Shown: in pieces, positions 46,844 to 57,189 of the stretch
Layout of the letters: the number at the start of each line of letters is the position of its first letter
How positions within the stretch are numbered: position 1 is the stretch's first letter
From: Leptospira ainlahdjerensis
Lineage (GTDB): Bacteria; Spirochaetota; Leptospiria; Leptospirales; Leptospiraceae
Direction of reading: 5' to 3'
NCBI RefSeq assembly: GCF_016919175.1
Contig: NZ_JAFFPU010000031.1
Span: 8,008 to 72,007 of the forward strand
DNA: 64,000 nt
The notes under the pieces: model-generated
Told to the model about the DNA's origin: nothing
The model's input: the letters and a program-made list of their open reading frames with translations, nothing else
The model's database searches: none
Made by a program: the position numbers and the translations under genes

Positions 46844-49800
46844 CTAGTCCTTGTTGACGGTTTGATCCGCGTTCGGAACTTCTGCGAACTGATCCGGAAG
46901 ATACATGGCCTCGACACGCGTCGAAGGAAGTATAAATTTCCCGGTTTGGTTGATGCGATAGACGTATTCCAAAGTCACACTTCCTGCCGGTAAATATTCA
47001 AAGTAAGCGGTATAACCTTCCCACTTTCTTTCCACAAACGTAGGGGACGACCACCAATCTCCGTCGGTTGCGATTTCACTTCCCGATTTGGAATCATTTC
47101 CCAAACCGGAACCTAAGATACTCGCACCCGCAGGAATCGGATCCTTAATCGCGACCCAAGAAAGGGTCGATTCCGTATGAATTTTCAGACGAACTCTGAC
47201 GAGGTCCCCTTCTTTGAAGTTGGATTTTTTACTTCCGGATTCATCCAAAATTTCCTTATCCAGTCGCATTCCACTTTCCAGTTTTTCTTTGAGAGGAAGA
47301 GCCGCCTTTGTATGAATTACAACATACGGTTTTCCGTTTCCGTTTTGTACAAACTCAAGATTCTGAGTCGTCTTTGGCATCGGAAGCGATAGAGTCGCGG
47401 GTTCTTTTTTATTCTTCCATTCCAATGTGTTCGATTGATTTTCCAAGGAGACGGTTGTCGTTCCGTCCACCGAATCTCTTTCGAACTGTTTAGAAAAAGT
47501 CTGAAACGCAAGAACGCCTAACGCGTTCGCCGTGGTGATATCCCAACTTCCTTTTTTTTGTCTCGTGATCGCACCTCGAATCATTCGAGGAAGATCTTCT
47601 TTCCATGAAGGATCTTTGACGACGGAAAGAATCGTTCTCATCACTGTGGAATCGTTCGAAGACAAAAGCCACCAAAGACCGGACTCATCCACGAAGTTAT
47701 AAGAGGTTCCTTGGATCCGAAATCTGGACTTCAAAAGAACGTCGATCGCAGGAATTTGATTCTTAAACGAATTGGAACGGGAATAGATATTTCTCAGGCT
47801 GATCAAAATATCGGAAGGAAGAATTTTCGGATCAGTTTGTATGGCACGAATACTTTCATCGCTCGGACCTACGAAACGCGAAATTGCATCGAGGACGATG
47901 ATTTTTTTAAGTCTTGTATCCGTGTTGGAAACATAGCTGCTTCTAAAAATCAAATCCTTGCTGTAACGATTCAGAGCCTCGATCAAAGTTTCCCTCGTCG
48001 CGTCCGGAATTTTATATCCGGATTCCGAAGAAAGAATCAAAAGATAAGCCGTCAAAATTTCGCTTCCATATAAGGACGAAGGAAAAAACTTGAGGAGCCC
48101 ATCTCCGTCCATATAGGAACTGAGTTGATCCATGATCTGATCCCAATCTTTCTGAGATCCGGCTGCGATGGACTTGGAAAGTTTTTGTTCGAGACAAGAA
48201 TACGGATAACGACTCATCGCTTCCCTCGCGGAAAAAATCGCTCCTCCCGTAAGCGAAGCCTTTAGGCTAATCTCCAACTCTCCACTTCCCGCTATGGCTT
48301 CCTGATTTTCTTGAATCGGAACGCTTAACTTTCCTGTTTCCACTTGGACAAATGTGGATTGTAAAACTCGAACCGGTACAGACTCGCCGACCCTCTGACG
48401 AAAACGAACCGTATCGGTAAAACTTCCTCCGTTTTCTTTTGTGAGAAACTCGTAGACGATTTCATTCTTCTTTGTAGGAATTCCAAGCTCCCATTGAACC
48501 ACGGTGGATTCTCCCGCAGGCAGTTTGAGATTTTTTGTTTCCAATCCGAGATCCGGAGAAGTTTTCGGTGTGATCGATAAATCCATCGTACGATCCGTTG
48601 TGTTCTTGATCGTAAGCCCGCTCTGAACACGATCCTTCTCTCTGGCAAACGGCGCGATAGACGGATATACAAGAAGATCTCTCGTCGTCTGGATCTGAGT
48701 CGAAGCAGAACCGAACTTATCTTTTCCGGAATGAACAATGGCTACGATCTTAAACGAAGTCAAAGAGTCGTTTAGCGGAACTTCGACTTCCAATTTTCCA
48801 TTCTCGTCGGGTTTGAGATCGGCCTTCCAATAAAGAAGCGTATCAAAAAGTTCTCTTGTAGTAGCTCCACCGCCTCCACCTCCCGGAGGAAGACTTTTTA
48901 AACCGAAATGCCTTCTTCCGATTACCTGTAGCTGTGCCGTGGAAGTTTCCACCGAGTTTCCTCTTTCCTTCATCATCGCTCGTAGCAAATCCCAAGTATC
49001 GTTCGACTTCAGTTCCAACAAACCTTGGTCAACGGCGGCTAACATGATTCTTGAATCTTTTTTGACTTGGGCAGAAGGATGTTCGATCTGAATTTTGACC
49101 TTAGCCTTTTGTCTGGTTCCGTAAACCGTTTTGTCGGTTTCCACTCGAACCGGAACCTCGAAGGGTTTCCATCCGACTCGGATCTGGGCGAGCCCGAGAC
49201 GAAAGGACGGTCTTGCTAAATCGACAAGGGCGGTCTCCTTTGGATTGTCCACTCTTCCGCGAATCGCAAGCACCGATACAAACACGTTAGGCGCGTAAGA
49301 ATTCTCCACCGGAATTTCGAGAACGGGCTCTTTACCGCTTAAAACTTTCGTAAAAGAAGTCAGAATCCCTTCTCTTTCCACCGTAACCAAAGCCGTCGCC
49401 TCCCGGAAAGGCATACGGACTTGGAACCTTGCCTTTTCTCCGGCTTGGTATTCTTTCTTTTCCGGAAGAAGATCCATTCGATCGTGATCGCTCGCGGCAA
49501 ACCAAAGGTCTTCCTTTCCCGTTATCCAAACCGAAGAATTTGCTTTTACATCTTCTCCAGACAAAGAAGCTTCAAAGTAAATTTCTCCCGTTTCTTTGAC
49601 CGAGCCGTTACAAAACAAAAATCCTTTTGTATTGGTTTTCCCGGAACAAAACTCTCCGATTTCTTTGATCTCGTATCTGTGATCGTAACTGTAAAATCCT
49701 CCGACGAGTCTCTTACGATTGGAATAGTATTTTTTTGTAAAAGCTTTTACCGTGACCTTCTTTCCTTCGACAGGGATTCCTTTGAGATCAAGAACCGCAA

Positions 49801-52516
49801 CTTTAAACTTCACCGCGTCTTGTACGGCCGCCCAACCTTCGGGAGCGATTCCTATATGAAATTCCGAAGGATAAATCGGAAAGGAACGAAACGCACTCTG
49901 GATCTCGCCGTTCGGATCTCTGTATTCCAACTCTGCTTCGAGTCTTTGTGGTGAATCGGATTCCGGAATCGACTTTACGTTTGTATCAAAGAAACCTTTT
50001 CCGTCCAAGGTAAGTTGAGTTTTTGTAAAACCGGCGTTTTGTATTTCACCTTCCTCTTCGGATCTCTGCGTCACCCTACCGTTGCTAAACGAAAATTCGG
50101 AATAATTCGAAAAAGAAACTCCTCCTCCCGGAAGGACGCGGGTTCTTAGAAGGACAGGGATTTTACCGGCTCCACCGCCCGAAAGATAACGTATGTTTCC
50201 GGTGATACCGATTTTGGAAGGAGCGATATTGGAGCCGCTCGTCTGAAAATCCGCTTTCATCAAAGGAATTCTGAATTCTTCAACTCGAAATTCTCCGATG
50301 GAAACTTGACCTTCGTGATTTTTTCCGCTGAATTCATTTAACAAAACTCGATAGACTCCAAGATTTGCTTCTTTAGGAATTTTAAACTGAATCGCGCTCG
50401 TTCCTTCCGGATTCCATTTTAAAGAAATGGAATATTCCTTTTCGGTTCCGGAATGGATGATTTTTACGGAGTTCGGATATTCGCTCGCGCCCGGGATTTC
50501 AAAACCGTTGGATCTTTTAGCCCTCGAAACGATCTTCATCGAGACCGTTTCGCCGGCGCGAAAAAGAGTTCGATCCATCACGGGGTGAAAGAGAACGTTA
50601 CTCGCTCCATAATCCCCCGGAAGATTGAATCTCCAGTTCTCGATTCCGTTTTGCCAGCGTGAATGACTGAACGTAAAGTCGTCTTCGGAGGCGGCGGTCA
50701 AAAAAAGACCATTTTCATAAGCCTTCCAAGAACAATAAGGAACCGAACTTTTTGTGGGAAGCCCTTTGATGATCAACGTTCCGGAAGGACCCGTTTTTCC
50801 GGTATAAACCTTTTCATTCTTACAATTGAAAATTTGGACGTCGGCGTTCGGAACCGGCTTAGCGTCGTTGAGTCTTGTCACCCAAACGAGAGAGGATTCT
50901 CTTCCCCATTTAAAATGAATCGAAAGATTGGTGACGAGCGCACCCGTACGGACGTAAAACGGTTGATTCTTTCCTAATAAAGAATTTCCTAATACGTCCG
51001 ATTTCATTTCCACGACGTGAAAGCCGGGAGATTTGAGAGGAATTCCAACCACTTCAAAACGTCGGACTCCCTGTTTGGATTGAAGTTTGATTTCGTTGGT
51101 TCCCGGAGGGAGTTGATTTCGACTCGGATCGAAAATGGAATCCTTATGATCCAATGATTCTAATATTTTTAAATATTGAACGATTTCCGAAATTTGTCCA
51201 ACACCGAGAATGACTTCCTTACCCGTAAACTGTTTCGGTGGAGTTTGATTTTTTTCTTCCTTTCCGGTAGCCCAGTTGAGAATTTCTTTTCCCTTTTCTT
51301 TCAACTTATCAAACTGCTGTTGAACAATTTCTTTTGTGTCCGGACTTGTCTTTACTTGATAAAGCCGAACCGGATTCTCCGCTTCCAGATTTCGAATCGT
51401 GACAGGAAGGACTGCTTCTGGATAACGTTCCAAAATTCCAAATCTCGCGGCAAATTTCAAAAGAGGCGGATAATCATCCGTGGAAACCGTAAGAGGAAAA
51501 GAGGATTGATTGGCGAGACTTCTTCCCGCGTCGTCTTTGATTCCGGATGGAAGAAGAATCTGAAACTTCGCTTTGGGAGAAAGCGGAGTCGGAAAACTCA
51601 CTCCATAGTCGTAGTTTCCTTCCTCGGAAGAAACCTTTGCAGGAATCAACTTTCCGTCCGATGTTTGCAGTTGAATCTTTCGCAAGAGTTCCACGGAAAC
51701 GGGTGCGCTAAAATTTACGGTCAGAGGTAAAGAAGGAATACATGCGGCCTTTGCGTTGACACGATCGCAGCTGAACTCCGCAAGGAATGCTTTACGAACC
51801 GTGAAACCCACTTTTCTCGTGGAAGTTCTCGCGACACCCGATTTGGATTTGAGTCCTTGTTCTAAAACCAACTGGATATTTTTTCCGCTGGGAAACTTTT
51901 GATCTGCTTTGATAAGAACCGTTCTTTCTTCTTTGCCTTCTCTGTAGTTGGCTTTGAGAAGTTCTTTCTCCAAGGATCCGGTGATTCGACTAAATCCGAT
52001 CTTGTCTCGAATTCCTTCTGTGACAAAATAGAGATGATCGCTCGCAGAAGAAAGATCCATTTCGGAATCCAGATCCAGAATAAAAATCTGATCCTCGTCT
52101 ATGATCCCGCCTTCGTACGGAGAGGAGGAATCGAGTTCAGGTCCTCCTGTGTGAAATGAAAATTTTTCTCCATCCGTGAGATAAGTTCCCGAAACCGATT
52201 TTACTTTTTTGGTTTCAAAACTGCATTCCACTCCACCAGGAAGTGGAGATGGAAATTCCAAAACCCAATTCTTATCATCCACCCAACGTTCGATTCCTTT
52301 CACCGGACAACGGATTTCAAAAGGATACAAAGAAAATTTCGGATTTCCAAGAGGAATCATCGATTCCGAAAATCGGGCTCTTACTTGAGAAGGTTTTTTG
52401 ACTTCGCCGGTCGGGTTGAATTCGATTCGAACCTGAGCGCTCAGACTTGTGGCAAATAAAAAGAGAATAAGGAAATAATTTTTAGATACGAATTTAGGAA
52501 CTGCAAAAGAACTCAA
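46844..52516 (-). CDS. Bacterial alpha-2-macroglobulin (YfhM-like)
   Basis: 1890 residues. Periplasmic protease trap. Signal peptide about 1-29. Order: MG-type beta domains (starting KPSQVRARFS), the bait-region neighbourhood in the middle, the A2M domain (LFDTLLYWKADLKPDENGKL) and the thioester motif CLEQ with Cys at 1441 (YPYSCLEQ). The thioester-bearing helical domain and a receptor-binding-like C-terminal domain follow. The intact CLEQ means it can covalently trap proteases. Start is TTG at 52516 with GGGAG. Co-transcribed with pbpC; together they guard and repair peptidoglycan after breach (known hypothesis for YfhM-PBP1C). Confidence 0.93.
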   Translation of the reverse strand: MSSFAVPKFVSKNYFLILFLFATSLSAQVRIEFNPTGEVKKPSQVRARFSESMIPLGNPKFSLYPFEIRCPVKGIERWVDDKNWVLEFPSPLPGGVECSFETKKVKSVSGTYLTDGEKFSFHTGGPELDSSSPYEGGIIDEDQIFILDLDSEMDLSSASDHLYFVTEGIRDKIGFSRITGSLEKELLKANYREGKEERTVLIKADQKFPSGKNIQLVLEQGLKSKSGVARTSTRKVGFTVRKAFLAEFSCDRVNAKAACIPSLPLTVNFSAPVSVELLRKIQLQTSDGKLIPAKVSSEEGNYDYGVSFPTPLSPKAKFQILLPSGIKDDAGRSLANQSSFPLTVSTDDYPPLLKFAARFGILERYPEAVLPVTIRNLEAENPVRLYQVKTSPDTKEIVQQQFDKLKEKGKEILNWATGKEEKNQTPPKQFTGKEVILGVGQISEIVQYLKILESLDHKDSIFDPSRNQLPPGTNEIKLQSKQGVRRFEVVGIPLKSPGFHVVEMKSDVLGNSLLGKNQPFYVRTGALVTNLSIHFKWGRESSLVWVTRLNDAKPVPNADVQIFNCKNEKVYTGKTGPSGTLIIKGLPTKSSVPYCSWKAYENGLFLTAASEDDFTFSHSRWQNGIENWRFNLPGDYGASNVLFHPVMDRTLFRAGETVSMKIVSRAKRSNGFEIPGASEYPNSVKIIHSGTEKEYSISLKWNPEGTSAIQFKIPKEANLGVYRVLLNEFSGKNHEGQVSIGEFRVEEFRIPLMKADFQTSGSNIAPSKIGITGNIRYLSGGGAGKIPVLLRTRVLPGGGVSFSNYSEFSFSNGRVTQRSEEEGEIQNAGFTKTQLTLDGKGFFDTNVKSIPESDSPQRLEAELEYRDPNGEIQSAFRSFPIYPSEFHIGIAPEGWAAVQDAVKFKVAVLDLKGIPVEGKKVTVKAFTKKYYSNRKRLVGGFYSYDHRYEIKEIGEFCSGKTNTKGFLFCNGSVKETGEIYFEASLSGEDVKANSSVWITGKEDLWFAASDHDRMDLLPEKKEYQAGEKARFQVRMPFREATALVTVEREGILTSFTKVLSGKEPVLEIPVENSYAPNVFVSVLAIRGRVDNPKETALVDLARPSFRLGLAQIRVGWKPFEVPVRVETDKTVYGTRQKAKVKIQIEHPSAQVKKDSRIMLAAVDQGLLELKSNDTWDLLRAMMKERGNSVETSTAQLQVIGRRHFGLKSLPPGGGGGGATTRELFDTLLYWKADLKPDENGKLEVEVPLNDSLTSFKIVAIVHSGKDKFGSASTQIQTTRDLLVYPSIAPFAREKDRVQSGLTIKNTTDRTMDLSITPKTSPDLGLETKNLKLPAGESTVVQWELGIPTKKNEIVYEFLTKENGGSFTDTVRFRQRVGESVPVRVLQSTFVQVETGKLSVPIQENQEAIAGSGELEISLKASLTGGAIFSAREAMSRYPYSCLEQKLSKSIAAGSQKDWDQIMDQLSSYMDGDGLLKFFPSSLYGSEILTAYLLILSSESGYKIPDATRETLIEALNRYSKDLIFRSSYVSNTDTRLKKIIVLDAISRFVGPSDESIRAIQTDPKILPSDILISLRNIYSRSNSFKNQIPAIDVLLKSRFRIQGTSYNFVDESGLWWLLSSNDSTVMRTILSVVKDPSWKEDLPRMIRGAITRQKKGSWDITTANALGVLAFQTFSKQFERDSVDGTTTVSLENQSNTLEWKNKKEPATLSLPMPKTTQNLEFVQNGNGKPYVVIHTKAALPLKEKLESGMRLDKEILDESGSKKSNFKEGDLVRVRLKIHTESTLSWVAIKDPIPAGASILGSGLGNDSKSGSEIATDGDWWSSPTFVERKWEGYTAYFEYLPAGSVTLEYVYRINQTGKFILPSTRVEAMYLPDQFAEVPNADQTVNKD

Positions 52517-52590
52517 GGTTTTCTCCCGAATCGATGTTTGTTTCGGAAAGAAAACCTCGACGTGAAAGGATGTGCAAGCGAAAACTCGAA

Positions 52591-53925
52591 CTAACCCGCG
52601 ATGCTCGCTTCCCGAATTAAAATATCGGGAATTTTTATGGAAGAATAAGAATCATTGTACTCATTTGAAATTCCTTCGATAGCAAAAAGAAGATCAAAAA
52701 AATTCAGGTTCATTGTTATACGATCCACAGGATGAACGGGCATTCCATTTTTGTAATAGAATCCTTGCACCCCGATCGAAATTTCTCCCGATACCGCGCT
52801 ACAACCCGAACCGCCTTCCAATTTCAAAACGTAGATACATTCCGGATAACGGGAAAGTAAGTCTTCAAGGGATTCTTTCCCTTTCGGGACAACGTAATTG
52901 GTAAATGAAGTTCCCACGCGTCCGCCGTAAGAGCGAACCGCGTTGCCTGTGGAACTCACTCCGGCTTTTTTTGCGGATTCTAAGTTATAAAGATATGTCT
53001 GAAGAATTCCGTTTTCGATAATCGCTTTTTTGCGTGTCAAAACTCCTTCTGCGTCTAAAAGTCTCGAACCGGGATAATCCACGATATGCGGATCACAGAA
53101 TACGTTCCAAATCGGAGAGGCGACCGGAGCACCGATTTTTCCCTCCAGACGGGAAAGACCTTTCTGAACGTTGTCCGCAGAAAACGGAGAAGAAAACATT
53201 CCAAAAATCTGAGGACTGACCCGATTGGAAAGAACGATCGGATAATTTCCACTCTTGACCGGCTCCGCTCCCAAAAGAGAAAGGGAACGTTCGGTCGCAG
53301 TGGATACGATCTTTTCGGGTTGGATTTTATCTATGTCCAATCCGGACTTCGTATAACCGCCCATCTTTTTGGATTTACCGTCGGTTGCGACTAACGCAAC
53401 TCCCGCGGAGATCAGATTCGATTTTTCGCTGTGAAAAAGTCCTTTCGAATTTGCTAATATAAATCGGTTCCAGGTTTTTCCCGCGTAAGAATACGGAACG
53501 TTCTCGATCCTTTCATCGGCCGACCATGCGAGTTCGTCCAGTTTTTCTCCGGTGGATTTTAACCACTCAAAACCCAGGGATTCCAAAGATTCTTCGTAAG
53601 AACGAATCGGAATTTTCGGAAGTTCGGTTTGTCCGGGAAGATCGATGTCCAAAGGATCCGATATCTTTGCCTGGGCGATTGCGTCTTCGACCATCTGAGA
53701 CAAGGCTTCTTCGGAAAGTTTTTCGCTGTAGGAATAACCTGGTTTTCCGTCTTGGATCAGACGAATTCCAATTCCTCTCGAATTGGAAAGTTCTGTGTTA
53801 CTCACTCTCTTTTTAAAAAGTTCGATTCCAACGTCCTTGGATTCCGAACCGACGAGATCGTACTGATCGAGACCTTTTTGTTTACAAACGCCTAACACGT
53901 ATTCAACGGATTGATCCAAGTCCAT
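52591..53925 (-). CDS. pmbA: TldD/PmbA family protein, PmbA (TldE) subunit
   Basis: 444 residues. Partner subunit of the TldD-TldE protease, which in E. coli processes microcin B17 and CcdA; the family processes RiPP precursors and small peptides. It lacks HExxxH, as PmbA subunits do, and has the C-terminal AVSGEISIGVQGFYYKNG segment. ATG at 53925 overlaps the tldD stop by one base (TGATG), so translation is coupled. Confidence 0.92.
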   Translation of the reverse strand: MDLDQSVEYVLGVCKQKGLDQYDLVGSESKDVGIELFKKRVSNTELSNSRGIGIRLIQDGKPGYSYSEKLSEEALSQMVEDAIAQAKISDPLDIDLPGQTELPKIPIRSYEESLESLGFEWLKSTGEKLDELAWSADERIENVPYSYAGKTWNRFILANSKGLFHSEKSNLISAGVALVATDGKSKKMGGYTKSGLDIDKIQPEKIVSTATERSLSLLGAEPVKSGNYPIVLSNRVSPQIFGMFSSPFSADNVQKGLSRLEGKIGAPVASPIWNVFCDPHIVDYPGSRLLDAEGVLTRKKAIIENGILQTYLYNLESAKKAGVSSTGNAVRSYGGRVGTSFTNYVVPKGKESLEDLLSRYPECIYVLKLEGGSGCSAVSGEISIGVQGFYYKNGMPVHPVDRITMNLNFFDLLFAIEGISNEYNDSYSSIKIPDILIREASIAG

Positions 53926-55307
53926 CAACGTCCTCCCACGAGAATTTCATCCACTTTGAGAGTCGGTTGACCGACCGTTACGGGAACTGAACCGGAAGCG
54001 GCTCCGCACATCCCTGCCGCGAGTTCCAAATCGTTTCCTACCATACTGATCTTAGGAAGAATTTCGTCGCCTTTTCCGATCAGAGTCGCCCCTCTCACCG
54101 GTTCCGCGATCTTGCCGTTTCGGATAACGTATCCTTCTTCGACCGAAAAATTAAATTCTCCGGTGGAAGGATTTACCGAACCTCCGCCCATCTTTTTGGC
54201 AAAGAGTCCGTATTCTACTCCCGTGAGCATATCCTCGAAGGAATCCTTTCCTGCGGCGATGTATGTATTTCTCATTCTCGAAACCGGAGCATACATATAA
54301 CTTTCTCTACGTCCGCTTCCGGTTCTTGCGACTCCGACTTCCTCGGCTCCGATTCGATCGGAAAGATAATTTTTAAGAATTCCATTCTCGATGAGAACTG
54401 TCTTCTGAGGAGCCATTCCTTCGTCGTCCACGGAAATACTTCCCCAAGAATCGGGAATGGTTCCGTCGTCGATCGCTGTCAGACATGCTTGGGCGATGGG
54501 TTGTCCCAACTTGTCCACAAAGGGAGAAGACTTTTTACGAATGGCTTCCGTTTCCAGAGGATGTCCGCAGGCTTCGTGAAAGATCACTCCTCCGAATCCG
54601 TTGCCCATCACGACCGGCATTTTTTTTCCTTCGATATAACCGGCGGATAACATCATCAAAGCCCTTTCCGCGGCCGTTTTGGAAAGTTGCTCGATGGGAA
54701 GACTTGCAAAAAACTCAAAACCCTTTCTGGCTCCCGGATTTTCCGATGCCACAAAACGTTCTCCTTCTTTCTCGGCCGCGACGTTGATGCTAAATCTGCT
54801 TCTCACCCTTAGGTCTTCTAAGGCCAAACCTTCCGAGTTGTAGATTCCGATCTTGGAAACGGAATCGGATGCGGAAGCGCTGACCTGAACGATATGCAAA
54901 GACGTAGCTCTTGCGGTTTGATCCGCTCTATAAAGAATTTCTAATTTTTGATCCGGTGAAATTTTTCTAGGATCGGTGATCTGCGCTGGAAAAGATGGGG
55001 TTTTAAGATCTCCTCGAAACACAAGGGCTTGTCCTTTTCCTTTTGCGGCTCCTCTGGAATCGGCGAGAAGGTCTATGAGAGAAATGAGATGTTCCGGATC
55101 TTCGTTGTTCGTATGTGCGTAGAGGACGTCGGTTCCATAGATCAAACGGATTCCGATTCCGTAGTCGATCCCCGCGAAACTCTGTTCTATCTTACGATCT
55201 CTCAAACTTACCGAGGAGGATCTGGTTTCTTCTTCAAATATTTCGACGAAATCTGCTTTTCTGGAAAGGCCTGCTTCCAGGATCAGGTGGGCTTTGTTTG
55301 TCTGCAT
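53925..55307 (-). CDS. tldD: TldD metalloprotease subunit
   Basis: 460 residues. Zinc protease subunit with HExxxH as HEACGH (244-249) and the C-terminal AAGMCGAASGSVPVTVGQP segment typical of TldD. Forms a heterodimer with PmbA, encoded immediately downstream. The ATG is preceded by AGGATAGA, and a 9-bp hairpin lies 13 nt before it. No obvious RiPP precursor gene stands beside the pair. Confidence 0.94.
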   Translation of the reverse strand: MQTNKAHLILEAGLSRKADFVEIFEEETRSSSVSLRDRKIEQSFAGIDYGIGIRLIYGTDVLYAHTNNEDPEHLISLIDLLADSRGAAKGKGQALVFRGDLKTPSFPAQITDPRKISPDQKLEILYRADQTARATSLHIVQVSASASDSVSKIGIYNSEGLALEDLRVRSRFSINVAAEKEGERFVASENPGARKGFEFFASLPIEQLSKTAAERALMMLSAGYIEGKKMPVVMGNGFGGVIFHEACGHPLETEAIRKKSSPFVDKLGQPIAQACLTAIDDGTIPDSWGSISVDDEGMAPQKTVLIENGILKNYLSDRIGAEEVGVARTGSGRRESYMYAPVSRMRNTYIAAGKDSFEDMLTGVEYGLFAKKMGGGSVNPSTGEFNFSVEEGYVIRNGKIAEPVRGATLIGKGDEILPKISMVGNDLELAAGMCGAASGSVPVTVGQPTLKVDEILVGGR

Positions 55308-55319
55308 TCTATCCTGTTA

Positions 55320-55345
55320 GACTCCGGATTGTTCCGGAGTCTTTT
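55320..55345 (+). terminator. Perfect 9-bp hairpin in front of tldD
   Basis: GACTCCGGA, loop TTGT, TCCGGAGTC, then TTTT on the plus strand. The T-run is on the plus strand only, where no gene ends; on the coding strand of tldD the hairpin lies in the leader, 13 nt before the ATG. It may stop antisense transcription or affect tldD translation. Confidence 0.5.
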
Positions 55346-55355
55346 CAAATTCTAC

Positions 55356-55733
55356 TTATGGCTTCTTGATTTTTTCTCTGTATTTGATGGCGTGTGCGGT
55401 CGCCTTCCATTTGATTCGATTCCAGACGACGAGAAGGATGCTGGTTTCCTGCACTTCAAAACGATAGTTGATGATTTCATCTCCACCCATCGCCTTGGAC
55501 TTGTCCAACAATTCTTTATAACCCGTTTCTCCCGTGACCCAGAGCATCAACCAAGAAGTATAAACTCCTTCGGTTTCCACGGTTCCGAGGATCTGAAAAT
55601 CCTCGGAATTGATCAGATATTGTGTGTAGTTAGTTCCCAGTCCCGGAACTCGAATGTCACGGTAAATACAACCGCTCAGTAAGAATGAAATCATTCCCAA
55701 AAGTAGAATGTTTTTTAGTTTCAAAATTCTCAT
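55356..55733 (-). CDS. TRL-like family lipoprotein
   Basis: 125 residues. The signal peptide ends with a clear lipobox LLSGC (Cys near 22). The mature part matches the TRL-like family: FQILGTVETEGVYTSWLMLWVTGETGYKELLDKSKAMGGDEIIN, where the KA-xGGDxIIN motif is characteristic. Function unknown. Start at 55733 chosen for GGAGGAAAGG directly upstream. It lies between the HIT gene and tldD on the same strand. Confidence 0.85.
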   Translation of the reverse strand: MRILKLKNILLLGMISFLLSGCIYRDIRVPGLGTNYTQYLINSEDFQILGTVETEGVYTSWLMLWVTGETGYKELLDKSKAMGGDEIINYRFEVQETSILLVVWNRIKWKATAHAIKYREKIKKP

Positions 55734-55771
55734 ATCCTTTCCTCCAAATTTTAACTCAAACTCAAAATACA

Positions 55772-56161
55772 TTAAAGATTCTGCATAGATTCCGTTCCAG
55801 GGAGTTTTCCCTGCAAGGCCAAACGAATATAGTCCACACCTTTCAGATCGTCCGTATAACGTGGAATCAGATGAAAGTGCATGTGAGGCACTATTTCCGA
55901 AACCGTGACCGTATAAATTTTAACGGGAGAATGATTTTGATAGATCCATTTTGTCGCGAACTCGAGGGCCTTTCCGAAATCGGCAAAAGCTTCACCATTC
56001 CATTCTTGATAAGAAGTCCAGTGAGAGGCGGGTTCGAGATAGAGATATCCCTGGAGTCCCTTTTCTTTTTCGGAATGACGAACGGAGAATGTTCCGAATC
56101 GTGCGAGGATTTCCGGTTTTTCGCCGGACTGATAGACTTGGCAAATCGAACAATCAATCAT
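55772..56161 (-). CDS. HIT family protein
   Basis: 129 residues. Nucleotide hydrolase or transferase of the histidine-triad superfamily, with the motif HMHFHLIP near 93-100 and an N-terminal CSIC pair that may bind zinc. Substrate unknown. First gene of the long minus-strand run that continues through tldD. Confidence 0.87.
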   Translation of the reverse strand: MIDCSICQVYQSGEKPEILARFGTFSVRHSEKEKGLQGYLYLEPASHWTSYQEWNGEAFADFGKALEFATKWIYQNHSPVKIYTVTVSEIVPHMHFHLIPRYTDDLKGVDYIRLALQGKLPGTESMQNL

Positions 56162-56354
56162 AATTCAAAAACCTAAATTCGAATTCCATGAGTATCCCAA
56201 GGAATCCCGTCTTGTATAGGAGAAAAATATCTCTTGGAGAATTTGAAAAAATGATTCTCCTCTCAGGAATTCTTCTTTCCAGATAGGAAAACCCGGAAAG
56301 GATGAACATCCTCGAAATTGGATCCAAACTCCGATCGTCAAAAAAGGATTCTCC

Positions 56355-57179
56355 ATGAAACGTTTTTATATTCTTTCTATCCTGCTTCTCTTCTGGAGTC
56401 AGACATCCTACGCGGAAACTCCGAGCTTTTCGCAAAGAATGGAATCTCTCAGACTATTTTTAGGGGATCCTACAACGGTCGAAAAGTTTTGGTTGATGGA
56501 ATCGATTCCCGTTTGGAAAAAAGCGGAAGAATCCAGACTCGAACTCTACTTAAAAAAAATTCTAATTCCAAAACTCGAAAGTAAGAATTTTCCTTCCAAA
56601 GCCGTTCTGCTTGAGGAATTGAAAAAAATTCCAAATCTGGGGGGACTCAGAATTCGAAATCAAAAAACGGAACTCTTCCATCTGGTTACTTTTGGAACCG
56701 AATTTCCCAACTTTTCTCAGATTCAAACCTTTCCAGTCGGTACGTATTATGTGGATTTTTATCTCGGAAGACAAGCTGGAATTCCTTCCGTGGAATTTCC
56801 AAAAGTGGGGCTCAGCTCCGCATTCTATTATTTTTCGGAAGACGAAACCCTTCTCTATTCTCAAGAAACAAACGAATGGAAAATTGCGGAGTCTCAATCC
56901 ATCGGAGAATTGAATTCTTACTTTCAGTCCAAAAGTTCTCGCTGTCAAGGTTGTGATCGTTTTCGTCTTTTGGATGGAACATTCTTTTTCTTTCCCAGTC
57001 AGACTTCGATTTCTTTTTGGACCCGTTTTGGATTGGGAGGATTCCTCGTTTTGGGTGCTCTTGTGACTACGGTTTTCTTTTTTAGAAACTTTTTGGTTCG
57101 AAATCGAGAAACGCTGCGAAAAGCTATGCAGGCCCAAAAAACTTTGGATCAGGAAAAAAAATCGATTCTTTCGAAGTAG
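56355..57179 (+). CDS. Hypothetical membrane protein with CxxC (274 aa)
   Basis: Function unknown. Signal peptide 1-20 (cleavage near SYAE). A periplasmic part of about 200 residues follows and includes a CQGC motif near 198 (SSRCQGCDRF). One membrane helix (about 219-241, FGLGGFLVLGALVTTVFFF) and a short Lys/Glu-rich cytoplasmic tail end it. CxxC could be redox-active or bind a metal or haem. It is the only plus-strand gene between the HIT gene and recA. Confidence 0.75.
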   Translation: MKRFYILSILLLFWSQTSYAETPSFSQRMESLRLFLGDPTTVEKFWLMESIPVWKKAEESRLELYLKKILIPKLESKNFPSKAVLLEELKKIPNLGGLRIRNQKTELFHLVTFGTEFPNFSQIQTFPVGTYYVDFYLGRQAGIPSVEFPKVGLSSAFYYFSEDETLLYSQETNEWKIAESQSIGELNSYFQSKSSRCQGCDRFRLLDGTFFFFPSQTSISFWTRFGLGGFLVLGALVTTVFFFRNFLVRNRETLRKAMQAQKTLDQEKKSILSK

Positions 57180-57189
57180 CCTTCAAAAA

